From Glutamicibacter mishrai (GTDB taxonomy: Bacteria; Actinomycetota; Actinomycetes; Actinomycetales; Micrococcaceae): a DNA stretch of 64,000 bases. Shown piece by piece: positions 53,458 through 63,453 of the stretch. The notes under the pieces are model-generated. The model ran no database searches and was not told where the DNA came from. It saw only the letters and a list, made by a program, of their open reading frames with translations. The DNA lies in assembly GCF_012221945.1 (NCBI RefSeq), contig NZ_CP032549.1, positions 2,356,001-2,420,000 on the forward strand, written 5' to 3'. A program made the position numbers and the translations under genes. Each line of letters starts with the position of its first letter. Within the stretch, counting starts at the first letter, position 1.

Positions 53458-55953
53458 ATGCTGCACGTAGCACTTTCCAATATCAAGACCTATGCGCGAC
53501 GCTATATCGCCGTCGTGCTCGCAGTTGCCATCGGCACCGCGTTCCTGGCGGCAACACTGGCAGTGAACTCATCAACTCAGGCGACCTTGAAGAATTCCTT
53601 GGGGGACTCCTACAAGAACGCCGATTTGGTCGCCTACTGGGATCCAAGCCCGAGCGCCGACCCGGACGAGTCGACGGAGCTGACCACCAAGGAAATCAAC
53701 GGCGTTCGCGAGCTGCCCGGAGTATCCACCGCCTATGGCTTGGGCTTTGCCTACGGCCAGCTGCATACCGCGGATAACGGCTACACCGTTCAGATCCAGC
53801 CGGTCGACCCGAACCAGGGACTAGGCGGCATGGAGCTGCTCGAAGGCCGGGCTCCACTGGCCAATAACGAGATGACCATCGATGATTCGCATGCCGAAGA
53901 CATGGGCATTTCCATTGGCGATGTTGTCGCACTGAGCGATGACCAGGGGAAGACCCAAAACATCAAGGTTGTCGGCATCCAGCGATCCTCAACCAACCCG
54001 CAGACCTCCGCCTATGCGCTGGCCGGGATGAGCGAAAAGGCCTGGAACCATTTCGCTGGCGACGGCGCGGTCTTCCGCGATGTGGTCATCAACGCCGACG
54101 GGTCCATCGACGCCGTGCGCCAAGAGCTGCAGGACTACTTCGCAGACCAGAAGAAGAAGGACATCGCAGTTGTCTCGGCAGATCAAAAGGTCATCGACGA
54201 AGTAGCGCAATTGACCGGCGGCACCGACCAGCTCAGCGTCATCCTCGTGATCTTCGCCTTGATCGCGCTGGTCGTCACCGGCCTGGTCGTGGTCAATACC
54301 TTCTCTGTAGTGATCGCACAGCGCACCCGTGAATTGGCGCTGCTGCGTACCTTGGGCGCCAAGCGCAAGCAGATCCGCAGCTCGGTGCTGATTGAGGCCC
54401 TGGTCATCGGCATCGTCGCATCGGTCATTGGCGTCCTGCTGGCCATCGCGTTGATGGCAGGCCTGATCCAGCTCTTGCATACGCTGGTTCCTGCCATGTC
54501 CTACGCAACATTGGCGATGACTCCGATTGGCCTGGCCATTCCGATTGTTGTTGGCATCCTGATGACCATTGTCGCCGCGAGCCTGCCTGCTCGTCGCGCC
54601 ATGAAGCTGGCGCCATTGGCTGCCCTTCGCCCCTTTGACTCAGCCAGCGTCAAGAACCGCGCAGGCATTGTCCGCATCGTCTTCGGCACGATCCTTGCAT
54701 TGATCGGCGTTGCCTTGCTGGTCTTCGGAGCGATCAAGGGCAACCTGATTGTCGCCTTCCTCGGCGGCTTGGTCTCCTTCCCGGGCATCTTGATGCTCGC
54801 CTCGCTCTTCGTACCGAGCAGCGTGGCAGGCATCGGCAAGGCAATTGCCGGCAAGTCCACGTCCCGACGCCTGGCCGCGCTGAACGCGGTCCGCAACCCA
54901 GGGCGAACCACTGCCACCGCGACCGCGCTGCTGATCGGCGTGACCCTGGTTTCGATGATCATGGTCGGCGGGCAAACCGCCAAAGCCAGCCTGAACAATT
55001 CGGTAGCAGCCGAATATCCAGTGGACATGATGGTGTCCTTCTACGATGGCGCGACCAACCAAGCCAAGGCTGAGAAGCTGGCCAAGCAGATCGACGATGT
55101 TGATGGCGTGAGCGCAACTTCGATCTTCACCAGCGCCTATGCTGACATGGAACTGTCCAAGGGTGAACTGGTCAATATGCAGCTGCTCGCCGTTGACCCG
55201 GATCAATACGCCAAGACCGTACTGGACCAGAAGGTTGTTCCGAAGGATGGCGAACTGATCTTGTCGCAGTGGGAGACTGACCAGAAGACCATTGAGGTGG
55301 CCGGCACATCGCTCAAGGTCAAGGAATCCGGGGCGTTGCTCTCGGGAAATCTGATCACGAACGAGACGTTCAAGTCGCTGGGTATCAAGGATCCGGATTC
55401 CTACACGGGCATCATCGTCAAGGTCGATTCCGCTGTCGCTGGCTCGCAGATCAATGACCTGGTGACCCAGATTTCGGATATCACCGGTGTTGAATCTTCG
55501 ATGATCGACGGAGGCGTGGTCATGAAGTCGATGTTCACCCAGATCATCGACGTGCTGTTGACCATCGTCTCGGCGCTGCTGGCCGTCGCCGTGCTCATCG
55601 CGTTGATCGGCGTAGCCAATACGCTCAGCCTCTCGGTGCTTGAACGCACCCGTGAGAACTCGCTGCTGCGGGCGCTGGGGCTGAAGAAGAAGCAGCTGCG
55701 AAGCATGCTGGCTACCGAAGCAGTGCTGATCGGCGGTGTCGCGGCATTGCTCGGCATGATCCTGGGTGTCGCCTACGGCCTGCTCGGTGCGCAGTCGGCA
55801 CTGGCATCCATGGGAACCCTGACCTACTCCATCCCGTGGTGGCAGCTGGCTGCTGTCCTGGCCATCAGCGTGATTGCTGCACTGCTGGCTTCCATCACGC
55901 CAGGCCGGCGGGCTGCCAAGCTTTCACCAGTGGAAGGCTTGGCCACCGAGTAG
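53458..55953 (+). CDS. FtsX-family ABC transporter permease (two FtsX units)
   Basis: The protein is 831 residues. It has an N-terminal helix (about 17-36), an extracytoplasmic domain of the MacB_PCD type (about 40-250), then an FtsX unit of three helices (about 260-385). A further pair of helices (about 400-450) and a second outside domain (about 500-680) precede a last FtsX unit (about 690-825). Each FtsX unit has the RTRELALLRTLGAKRKQI-like cytoplasmic loop (second copy RTRENSLLRALGLKKKQL). It partners with the ATPase upstream. The exported or moved substrate is unknown. A terminator follows. Confidence 0.92.
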   Translation: MLHVALSNIKTYARRYIAVVLAVAIGTAFLAATLAVNSSTQATLKNSLGDSYKNADLVAYWDPSPSADPDESTELTTKEINGVRELPGVSTAYGLGFAYGQLHTADNGYTVQIQPVDPNQGLGGMELLEGRAPLANNEMTIDDSHAEDMGISIGDVVALSDDQGKTQNIKVVGIQRSSTNPQTSAYALAGMSEKAWNHFAGDGAVFRDVVINADGSIDAVRQELQDYFADQKKKDIAVVSADQKVIDEVAQLTGGTDQLSVILVIFALIALVVTGLVVVNTFSVVIAQRTRELALLRTLGAKRKQIRSSVLIEALVIGIVASVIGVLLAIALMAGLIQLLHTLVPAMSYATLAMTPIGLAIPIVVGILMTIVAASLPARRAMKLAPLAALRPFDSASVKNRAGIVRIVFGTILALIGVALLVFGAIKGNLIVAFLGGLVSFPGILMLASLFVPSSVAGIGKAIAGKSTSRRLAALNAVRNPGRTTATATALLIGVTLVSMIMVGGQTAKASLNNSVAAEYPVDMMVSFYDGATNQAKAEKLAKQIDDVDGVSATSIFTSAYADMELSKGELVNMQLLAVDPDQYAKTVLDQKVVPKDGELILSQWETDQKTIEVAGTSLKVKESGALLSGNLITNETFKSLGIKDPDSYTGIIVKVDSAVAGSQINDLVTQISDITGVESSMIDGGVVMKSMFTQIIDVLLTIVSALLAVAVLIALIGVANTLSLSVLERTRENSLLRALGLKKKQLRSMLATEAVLIGGVAALLGMILGVAYGLLGAQSALASMGTLTYSIPWWQLAAVLAISVIAALLASITPGRRAAKLSPVEGLATE

Positions 55954-55970
55954 ACGCGTCATAGGCGCTG

Positions 55971-56017
55971 AAGGGCGGGCCCGGAGAACAGCACATCTGT
56001 TCTCCGGGACCGCCCTT
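55971..56017 (+). terminator. Terminator of the ABC transporter operon
   Basis: AAGGGCGG...CCGGAGAACAG (55971-55991) pairs with CTGTTCTCCGG...CCGCCCTT (55997-56017) with a 2-base internal mismatch, followed by TT. Confidence 0.85.
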
Positions 56018-56053
56018 TTGCAACATCCGGCAAGCGGGATCAAGACTTAACCC

Positions 56054-56398
56054 ATGAATATAGAACTCACCCGGTTTCGCGTGCTCCCTGGCAAGACCGA
56101 AAAGGTTAATGAATGGATGGATTTACTGAATTCGAATATGCCAGCCGTACTTGAAACCCTGGAACAAGAAAAGATGTACGTCGAGACGATCTTTAGCGAA
56201 AGCATCGACGGAGTCGAGTATTTGTATTGGTACAGCATCCAGGGTGAAAACGGTGCAATGGTTCAGGACTCGAATCACGAGATCGACAAAGCGCACATGG
56301 AGTTTTGGAAGGAATGCATCGACCCTGAATTCGTTCCGCAAGAACTGATGCCACGTGTGAACATGATCCCTGAACACATTCAAGCCCTCATGAAGTAG
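56054..56398 (+). CDS. DUF6176 family protein
   Basis: This is a 114-residue cytoplasmic protein with a ferredoxin-like alpha/beta pattern: IELTRFRVLPGKTEKVNEWMDLLN, EKMYVETIFSE, VEYLYWYSIQG, HMEFWKECIDP. This matches the small DUF6176 group, which may be related to dimeric alpha-beta barrels. Function unknown. The ATG at 56054 has no strong ribosome site. It is convergent with jetC, with a shared hairpin between. Confidence 0.7.
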   Translation: MNIELTRFRVLPGKTEKVNEWMDLLNSNMPAVLETLEQEKMYVETIFSESIDGVEYLYWYSIQGENGAMVQDSNHEIDKAHMEFWKECIDPEFVPQELMPRVNMIPEHIQALMK

Positions 56399-56416
56399 CC
56401 ACCACGCCATGAAGCA

Positions 56417-56452
56417 AAAGGTCCGGTTCCCTGCCGAGGGAACCGGACCTTT
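56417..56452. terminator. Bidirectional terminator between DUF6176 gene and jetC
   Basis: A perfect 15-base stem AAAGGTCCGGTTCCC (56417-56431) with 56438-56452, loop TGCCGA; T-rich on both sides. Confidence 0.9.
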
Positions 56453-56470
56453 ATCCGTGCGAAACGCGTT

Positions 56471-59400
56471 CTAGCTGCGTAGCGTGATGGTGGTGGCCAT
56501 GGCCGGAGAGCGGCCGGTGGTCACGAAGCCCGAGATATTCGATCCCGGATGTTTGATGATGTCCGTAATGGAACCCAGATGGCGGCTCAGATCGATCTTG
56601 TCCTCGGGAGCGGCCAGCACCAGGTGGAAGCCGAATTCCTGCAAGGCACGTATGCCGGCAGCTGCATATTCGGAGTTGGCCTGGATGAAGGCTTCATCGA
56701 TCATCACGGTACCGAAGGACGTGAATCCGGCAGAAGCGAAGCCCAGCTGGTAGGCCAGAGCAGCACCCATGATGAAGGAGGTAAAGCGCTGCCCCTCGCC
56801 ACCCGAGAGGGTTCCAGGCTCCAAACCGGTTTCGATCTCACCGTTGGTCTTGTGCTCATTGCAGCTGATGACCACGTGCTGGCGAACATCCAGCACGGTG
56901 GAGCGCCAGGCGTTCAACGCCGGATCACTCAATGCCGTCACCAGGGATTCCAGCGCCTGGTAGGAGGTCGCCAAGGTGGTTTCATCCTTGGTCGTGTAGG
57001 CCTCCTGCAGGGCATCCTTCAATTCCTTGCGGAAGTTTCCGGCCTCGACCGGAATCGCGTTCTCGACCTCCAGACGCAGGATGGATCCATGCTCGAAGGT
57101 CACCTCGGCCAGGATCTGGTTCAGCGGCTTGATGCGTTCGGAGATCATGCGGCGTTCTTCATCCAGCAGCTGCAGCAGGTCGCTGAAGCGCTCATAGGAG
57201 CGGTTGGCGAAATATTCGCGGAACTGCGCTTCATGATGAGGCAAGCCGTCGGCGACAATCTGGTCGTGCAGCTGCGTGTAGTGCTCGGCAGCCTCGGCAG
57301 AAGTGCCGTGGGTCTGGGCATGCGAGGTGCCGAAATCCCGGGCAAAACGGCGGAAGGTTTCACTGAGCTGGCTGCCGATTTCTTGGCGCTTGCTGCTCAG
57401 CGAGTTCATCTGGCTGCCCAATTGCAGCTTGACCTCGGCGAAAGCCTCGCTGATCTGCTCGCTGGCAGGGCAGTTGCCGGAAACGACCTGATCCAGGACC
57501 GGGCCCAAGAGCTGATGCTGGCGCAGGGACAGCGGAATCGCCTGCTCCCAGTCCTTTCTCGGCTCCTGCGCTGTGGCGAGGACCTGCTCGGCGCGCTGGA
57601 TCTGCAGCTGCAGATCCTGTATGCGGGAGCGAACCAGCGCCAAATCGCCGACCAGCTTTTCGGCTTCGGCCTTGGCGGATTCGATCTGCTGGCGAACCCG
57701 CGAGGAATCGCCGGAGAGCGAGAGGGCATCGCCGAGTTTCTGCTCGCCGCGGCGAAGAGCCTCCAACGCCGGCGAAGAATCCAACTGGCTGAAGCTGCGC
57801 TCGTCAGCGATGATCGCCTTGAGCAGCTGCGACTTGGCGACCACCTTGTTCTTGGCGGCGCTGCGCTCATCGGCTGAAGTCTGGGCTTCGGTGATCTTCT
57901 CTTCCAAGCGGGCGGCCTTGGACTGCAGCTCGGAGATTTTTGATTCGTTGGTGAAGCCGAGCAGGTACTCGGAAGCAGGAAGCCCGCGGGTATCGCGCTC
58001 AAAGGTGCCATTGCCGGTCTTCATCGTGCCCGCCGGGGTGATGGCCTTGGGATGCACGTGCATGGCTGCATCGTTCTCGACGCAGACAAGCGGGTAGTCG
58101 GCGGTGATCTTGGCCTTGAGCCAGGCGCCGGCCTCGCCGGGAGCGAAGTCGAGTTTGGTCACCAGATCGGCTGGCCCGGCTTCGGCATCCTTGGGCTGCT
58201 GTGAAATATCGGTCCACCGCACTCGCCCCAGGCCATCGAGCTGGTCAATAGCGTGGGTCACCTGGCCGAGCAGGTCGCCCGGAATCAGCAGGGTGCGGGC
58301 CAGGGAATGCAGGGCTTTCTCGGCCGCCAAGCGCCAGGTCGAGGCATCGGCCGCAACATCCATCAGCTCGCCGGCGAACGGAAGCTGTTCCTCGCTCAGA
58401 GAGCAGGCCGAGGCAATGGCACGGCGAGCCGCGATGGAGCGGTCGTCGATGTTGCTGGCGCGACGCTGGTAGGAGCGGATCTGTTCAGCCAGAGTCTCGG
58501 CCCGCTTGCGCAAGTTCACCAGCGAGGCCATGGCTTCATATTCCACGGTCTGCGCATCACGGGTGATCGAGGCCAGCTGCTGCAAGGTGCGCGCTGCATT
58601 CGCGCGCAACTCGTCCAATCCGGTGGCGGAGAATTCGAAGTTCAACCCCGCGTCCGATGCCTGCTGCTGCAGGGCGCGAATGGTGTTTTCCTTCTCGCTC
58701 AGCGCTTTGCGGGCAACATCGGCTTCGCGTTCCAGAAGCATCAGCGAGGCAGAACCAGCCGAATCGTGGGCGGCTTCCAAGGACTGCAACTGGTCATCGA
58801 GCTGCTCCTTGCGGGAGCGAAGCTCTTGTTCTTCCGCCTGCAAGGTCGACAGTTCGCTGTGATGGGAGGCTAGATCATTGCGCAGGACCAGCTGGCGGAC
58901 CTGGGACTCCAGCTCCTGGACGTCGCTATCGAGCAGCTGGCGGGTCTCGGTGATCTGCTGTTCCAGCTGCCGGTAGTCCTGGTCCTGCTGCGGAACATCG
59001 GCCAGCGCATCACGCTGGGCGCGAGCGGTATCCAGCTGGCGGTAGATGCCGCGAAGGTGGGCGAAGTCCTCGACTGCCGCGGCTGCGGCCTTAAGCGTTG
59101 CCGGTTCTTCGAGCACTTCGTGGCGGAAGAACTGGTTGACGCCCTTGGCCAGTCCCTTGCCGTTTTGCAAGGTGCGCAGCAGGGCAAAGGCCTTGTCGCT
59201 TTCAACCCCGAGGCGACGGCGCAGGCGCTCGATAAATGCCTTGTGGGTGTCGAAGGCCTCGGTGGGAGCCAGCGCCTTGGAGAGCGAGGATACGGTGAAG
59301 CGGCGCGGGCCATGGTGTTCCAGCTCCGCGATATCGACCTTGCCTTCGCACAACAGGTAGTGCTTGGAGACCTGGCCTTCCAAGCCGGCGTCGGGCAGAT

Positions 59401-59797
59401 CGAACACCGCGCCGGCGGTGACGGTATTGCCCATGCCGTCGTCGTAGCTCAGGATGATGGCGCTCCAGGTTGCCCCGGGACGCTGGTAGACGGTGCCTTC
59501 GGCGGTCTTGAACTGGCGGCCGCGCATGTAGGAGAAGGTGGTGCGCCGATCTTCGCGGGTGGCGGCGTCATTGGCTGATTCATTCAGCCGCGGCGTCGCA
59601 AAGAACACGTGGCCCATGGCGTCAAACAGCGTCGACTTGCCCACGCCGGGATGGCCGGTGACCAGGGTTCCGGCACGGTCGACGGCCAGGTCATGAAGTC
59701 CGTGGAAGGTGCCCCAATTAACGATCTGCACCCGGCTGAGGCGATGCTGGCCGGGGTTGATGGCGCCGCCCAGCGGAAGAGTCATTTCAATGCTCAT
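56471..59797 (-). CDS. jetC: JetC/MksB-like SMC ATPase (Wadjet)
   Basis: The protein is 1108 residues. An SMC-type head: Walker A GHPGVGKS (48-55), then long coiled coils (about 260-460 and 640-960) with a hinge-like region about 460-620 (RWTDISQQP, DYPLVCVENDAAMHV), then the C-terminal half of the head with signature LSGGEGQRFTSF and Walker B TVMIDEAFIQANSEY. It matches JetC of Wadjet (MksB of MksBEF), a motor that extrudes DNA loops and finds small circular DNA. It is the last gene of jetABC and is followed by a terminator, not by jetD. Confidence 0.92.
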   Translation of the reverse strand: MSIEMTLPLGGAINPGQHRLSRVQIVNWGTFHGLHDLAVDRAGTLVTGHPGVGKSTLFDAMGHVFFATPRLNESANDAATREDRRTTFSYMRGRQFKTAEGTVYQRPGATWSAIILSYDDGMGNTVTAGAVFDLPDAGLEGQVSKHYLLCEGKVDIAELEHHGPRRFTVSSLSKALAPTEAFDTHKAFIERLRRRLGVESDKAFALLRTLQNGKGLAKGVNQFFRHEVLEEPATLKAAAAAVEDFAHLRGIYRQLDTARAQRDALADVPQQDQDYRQLEQQITETRQLLDSDVQELESQVRQLVLRNDLASHHSELSTLQAEEQELRSRKEQLDDQLQSLEAAHDSAGSASLMLLEREADVARKALSEKENTIRALQQQASDAGLNFEFSATGLDELRANAARTLQQLASITRDAQTVEYEAMASLVNLRKRAETLAEQIRSYQRRASNIDDRSIAARRAIASACSLSEEQLPFAGELMDVAADASTWRLAAEKALHSLARTLLIPGDLLGQVTHAIDQLDGLGRVRWTDISQQPKDAEAGPADLVTKLDFAPGEAGAWLKAKITADYPLVCVENDAAMHVHPKAITPAGTMKTGNGTFERDTRGLPASEYLLGFTNESKISELQSKAARLEEKITEAQTSADERSAAKNKVVAKSQLLKAIIADERSFSQLDSSPALEALRRGEQKLGDALSLSGDSSRVRQQIESAKAEAEKLVGDLALVRSRIQDLQLQIQRAEQVLATAQEPRKDWEQAIPLSLRQHQLLGPVLDQVVSGNCPASEQISEAFAEVKLQLGSQMNSLSSKRQEIGSQLSETFRRFARDFGTSHAQTHGTSAEAAEHYTQLHDQIVADGLPHHEAQFREYFANRSYERFSDLLQLLDEERRMISERIKPLNQILAEVTFEHGSILRLEVENAIPVEAGNFRKELKDALQEAYTTKDETTLATSYQALESLVTALSDPALNAWRSTVLDVRQHVVISCNEHKTNGEIETGLEPGTLSGGEGQRFTSFIMGAALAYQLGFASAGFTSFGTVMIDEAFIQANSEYAAAGIRALQEFGFHLVLAAPEDKIDLSRHLGSITDIIKHPGSNISGFVTTGRSPAMATTITLRS

Positions 59798-59800
59798 CGG

Positions 59801-60487
59801 TTACTCCTGCACCAACTCGGGGGTCTGTTCAGCCAGTTCGTCGTTCTCGTCAGCTGTTAGGTTGAAGGCCGGCTCATTGGCATCGATGGCTGCGATATAA
59901 CGCGGGATGTCCTGGATATTGCCCAGAGGCAAGGCCATCGCCAACGCAGGGGAGATGCGGAACTCGTTCTCCAACTCGGTGCCGGTCAACAGCCTCAAGG
60001 ACTGCAGGCGGGCAATGGCAGCATCGCAGGATTCGGCGAAGCGCTTGTCATCGCGGTCGCTGGCCTGGCGGTGCTCGGCCAGGATCTCGTGCATCGTGGA
60101 CCGGGAAGCCACGGCATCGGCTCCGCTGCCGGACTGCTGTTCCAGCAGCAGGCGCAAGCGCAGCGCCAGCAGCGTTTCATCGCGCTTCAACGGGCGTCGC
60201 GGGGCAATCGGTGCGGTATGGACCTGCTCGATTTGTACCGGGGCCAGCATCGCGATCTTGCGATCCATATCCAAGGTCAATGACAGGAAGATCTCCGAGA
60301 AGTAATCGGTGATCGTCTGCTGCTGATCCAGCAACAGCTGCCAGGCTGCGGCATCGATCGAGCCGTCGAGGTAAGGGCCGCGCAAGAGGCGAACCAGCAG
60401 CTGGCGCAGCGGCAGGGAGTACTTTCCGGTATCACCTTCGAACAACGGTTCGGCGATCGGTGCGGCGTAGGCATCGCTCGTGGTCAT
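59801..60487 (-). CDS. jetB: JetB/MksE-like kite subunit (DUF4194)
   Basis: The protein is 228 residues. DUF4194 is visible as SLPLRQLLVRLLRGPYLDG, then ETLLALRLRLLLEQQ, and a winged-helix-like C-terminal part with RLQSLRLLTG. In Wadjet it is the kite protein (JetB) that binds the kleisin JetA and the motor. It starts 4 bases before jetA ends (overlap ATGA) and stops 3 bases before jetC; AGGAGTAACCG is the jetC ribosome site. Confidence 0.9.
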   Translation of the reverse strand: MTTSDAYAAPIAEPLFEGDTGKYSLPLRQLLVRLLRGPYLDGSIDAAAWQLLLDQQQTITDYFSEIFLSLTLDMDRKIAMLAPVQIEQVHTAPIAPRRPLKRDETLLALRLRLLLEQQSGSGADAVASRSTMHEILAEHRQASDRDDKRFAESCDAAIARLQSLRLLTGTELENEFRISPALAMALPLGNIQDIPRYIAAIDANEPAFNLTADENDELAEQTPELVQE

Positions 60488-61944
60488 AGCGGCTCCTTCG
60501 TGAAGCTTAAAGCGGGCAGGATAGCGGTTCTCATCGAACCATCAAGTTGCTGGAATTCAATGTTGACCAGGTCAGCCTCGTTGAGCGACTCGCCATTGGT
60601 GCGGCCGATCTCCACGAGGGCGCGAATGGTATTCAAATGCCGATGCTCATCATCCAAGGCAGCGAATACTTCATCCATGCGCACCGCCGAGCCTTGCGAG
60701 CCATCCAGATGCCGGGTAATCGATGCGCGCAGCAAGGCCATATCGGCCTGGGGAGTCGCCGGGTTGCGGACGATGTCGGCTTCGCTGAATTCCGGGGCCT
60801 GGGCCAACGGCGGAGGCGCGACGTGTTCGGAAGGATCGTAAATGCCCAATCCCGAGAGCGTCATCAGCTGCGGGGTGTACAGGTCCATCGGGGCCAGGCC
60901 GCTGCGCGGTTTCAACGCAGTTGACTTGCTGATTGCCAGCTCCGCCTCGCGGACCGCCTGGCGCAGAAGCTCAGCTTGCTTGTAATCCTCGGATTGCACA
61001 AAGGCATGCAAGGACTCGGACAGCTTGCCGTAGGACGCGTGCACCTCGGCGGCCTGCCGGCGCAATTCCCGCAGCAGGTTCGTGAGGATCTGGCGTTCTG
61101 TGGTCTCCAAGTCGTCAACAAAATCGCGCTCGAGGACTTCAGCCAGCGCCGAGCGGAATCGCTGCTGGGCATCGGGGGAGTTGAGGAATTCGGTGAACCC
61201 GCTGAAGGTTTCGCCTTCGGCCGTCGAACGCAGCTGGCGATCGGCTTCGAGCACCTGGCCCACCGCGACGCCCTTGGCTGTGGAAGCATCGAGGATGCCT
61301 TCACGAAGCGAGTGCAACATGTCCTGGACGCCATCGCGCATGCGGCGGAAGTCCGCCGGGAGGCTTGAAGCAAGGTCCAGCAGCGAACGCGTGGCCGACA
61401 GGGCTGTGGTCCGCGACAACACTGCAGGATCATCCCCGCTGCGCAGCTGTTCAATCTGCGCTTGGCGTTGGGCGATCTGGGATTCCAAGGCGCGGATTCG
61501 GGCCTCGGGATCGGGGTCCGTCTCGTGGACCAAGGATTCCAGCGAGGAAAGCAGGGTATTGAGGCGCGAGGAGTTCAGGTGCGAATCATCGGTGGAAAAA
61601 TCTGCGAGGAATCGAAGCGCGCGCAGGGTCTGGGCGCTGGGTTCGTAGACGAAGCGCCCATCGATCAGCGGACGGGCCAGAATCCCTTGCTTGACCCAGG
61701 CTTCGGCAAAATCCTGGGCGGAATACGACTGCGGGATCTGCTCGTCGCTTTTCCGGGCCTGCTTCAAAAACGAATCCAGCGACGCATGGAAGAGCTCCAA
61801 CGCTACGCGGGAGCGATCTGCGGTGAATTCTGCTCTGATGAAGGCAACCGCCCAAGGTTGGGCCGTCAAAAGACGATATGCTGCCGAGCCTTTGAACTGC
61901 TGAGCCTGAAGCCACAAACTATTCGCGCGGTGCGAGGGCTGCAT
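60484..61944 (-). CDS. jetA: JetA/MksF-like kleisin subunit (DUF3375)
   Basis: The protein is 486 residues. It shows the DUF3375 pattern: SYSAQDFAEAWVKQGIL, RFVYEPSAQTLRALRFLADF, LNSSRLNTLLSSLESLV, ETTERQILTNLLRELRRQAAEV, and DEVFAALDDEHRHLNTIRALVEIG. DUF3375 is the kleisin JetA that closes the ring with JetC and JetB. It is the first gene of the operon; the ATG at 61944 follows AAGGAAGTAC. The divergent neighbour is a lipoprotein gene. Confidence 0.9.
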   Translation of the reverse strand: MQPSHRANSLWLQAQQFKGSAAYRLLTAQPWAVAFIRAEFTADRSRVALELFHASLDSFLKQARKSDEQIPQSYSAQDFAEAWVKQGILARPLIDGRFVYEPSAQTLRALRFLADFSTDDSHLNSSRLNTLLSSLESLVHETDPDPEARIRALESQIAQRQAQIEQLRSGDDPAVLSRTTALSATRSLLDLASSLPADFRRMRDGVQDMLHSLREGILDASTAKGVAVGQVLEADRQLRSTAEGETFSGFTEFLNSPDAQQRFRSALAEVLERDFVDDLETTERQILTNLLRELRRQAAEVHASYGKLSESLHAFVQSEDYKQAELLRQAVREAELAISKSTALKPRSGLAPMDLYTPQLMTLSGLGIYDPSEHVAPPPLAQAPEFSEADIVRNPATPQADMALLRASITRHLDGSQGSAVRMDEVFAALDDEHRHLNTIRALVEIGRTNGESLNEADLVNIEFQQLDGSMRTAILPALSFTKEPL

Positions 61945-62169
61945 GTACTTCCTTGATCTTTAGGACGCCTAACTAATCAATTCTAAATCATCGGGCTTAA
62001 CAGTAAATGTGAATCCATCGCGTCTGGGCCTGAATCTGGAGGATTGCCGACGAAACAGCATCCGGGGGTGTTGCCAAAACCTCATCCTGTGTAGGGTCGA
62101 ATTAGATGGATGACAACTTGTTTTCTGTCCAAGCATGGCAAAAGCCAAAATGCGCGGAGGTGGGGATCA

Positions 62170-63453
62170 ATGAAGTCTTTACGACTAGCGATATCCGTCG
62201 GCCTGGTCATGGCAATGGCTGCCTGCAGCGGCCAATCGACCACCGAAACCCCGGATTCCCAGTCCGCTGCCCCTGAACAGCCCCAACAAGAACAAGACCG
62301 GGTCAAAAGCGTGAAGGCCGAGATCAACCGGCTCGCCGACGGCTATGACTATGACGCCGCAATCAAGCTGGCCAAAGAGGACAAGGAACTGTCCTCCATG
62401 ACCGCCGGGCTGGAAGACGAAAAGAAGCAGACGAAAGCGTGGGAGCGGCCCGATCAGATTCCGCACCTGTTTTTCCATTCGCTCATTGTGGATACCGACC
62501 GCGCCTTTGACAAGGACAATAGCTCCGCTGGGTACGAGGACTACATGGTGACGCAAAAGGAGTTCTCGGCGATTCTTTCATCGCTCTACGCCAAGGACTA
62601 CGTACTGGTTAATCCGCAGGATTTCGCCGGGCTGAATAAGGCGAAAAAGATGGAATACCGAAAGATCATGCTCCCCAAAGGCAAGAAGCCGCTGGTCTTA
62701 TCGGTGGATGATCTCAGCTACTACGAATATATGGAAGGCGATGGGTTCGCCAGCAAGCTGGTGCTCGACGAGCACGGACAAGTCCGCAATGAATATGTTG
62801 ATGCCGAAGGCAAGAAGCACATCGGCGCCTATGACGTGACCACGATGGTTGATGATTTCATCAAGGAGCACCCCGATTTCAGCTATCGCGATGCTCGGGG
62901 CCTGGTTGCCATGACCGGGTATAACGGCGAGTTCGGCTACCGCACCTCGCAGAGCCAGTATCCAAATAACAAGAACCTGGAACAGGATCAGAAACAAGCC
63001 ACCGCAATCGCGAAGGCCATGAAGGAAACCGGGTGGGTCTTCGCGTCGCATTCATGGGGCCACATCCAAGCTGGCACCGTGAGCATGGGGCGCCTGCAAC
63101 GCGATTCCAAGCTTTGGAAAGAAGAAGTTGAACCAATCGTGGGCTCAACGGACCAATTCATTTACCCGTTTGGCTCTGACATAGCGCATACCGGAGCGTA
63201 CGCGGGGCCGCGGTACGAGTACCTGAACAAGCAGGGCTTCAGATACTTCTACGGTGTGGATGGCACTACCGAATCTTGGATGCAGCAGGGCCAGGACTAC
63301 CAGCGCCAAATGCGCATCAACGTTGACGGACTGCAGTTCGCCAAGGAGGAAAAAGGCGACCGTCCGGTACTGGGCGCATTCTTCGACGTGGAAAAGGTCA
63401 TCGACCCGGCCAGGAAAATGACCGAGTCGAAATCCCCATCTACAAAGCCATAA
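62170..63453 (+). CDS. Polysaccharide deacetylase family lipoprotein
   Basis: The protein is 427 residues. An N-terminal lipoprotein signal has lipobox AMAAC followed by SGQ (acylated Cys at about 20). After a Ser/Gln/Glu-rich linker, the deacetylase (NodB-like) fold shows LSVDDLSYYEYM (Asp pair) and FASHSWGHIQ (the His pair), both near the expected places. It should remove acetyl from wall sugar or a polysaccharide; the substrate is unknown. The start is the ATG at 62170 with GGAGGTGGGG upstream. It overlaps the convergent helicase gene by 14 bases. Confidence 0.85.
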   Translation: MKSLRLAISVGLVMAMAACSGQSTTETPDSQSAAPEQPQQEQDRVKSVKAEINRLADGYDYDAAIKLAKEDKELSSMTAGLEDEKKQTKAWERPDQIPHLFFHSLIVDTDRAFDKDNSSAGYEDYMVTQKEFSAILSSLYAKDYVLVNPQDFAGLNKAKKMEYRKIMLPKGKKPLVLSVDDLSYYEYMEGDGFASKLVLDEHGQVRNEYVDAEGKKHIGAYDVTTMVDDFIKEHPDFSYRDARGLVAMTGYNGEFGYRTSQSQYPNNKNLEQDQKQATAIAKAMKETGWVFASHSWGHIQAGTVSMGRLQRDSKLWKEEVEPIVGSTDQFIYPFGSDIAHTGAYAGPRYEYLNKQGFRYFYGVDGTTESWMQQGQDYQRQMRINVDGLQFAKEEKGDRPVLGAFFDVEKVIDPARKMTESKSPSTKP

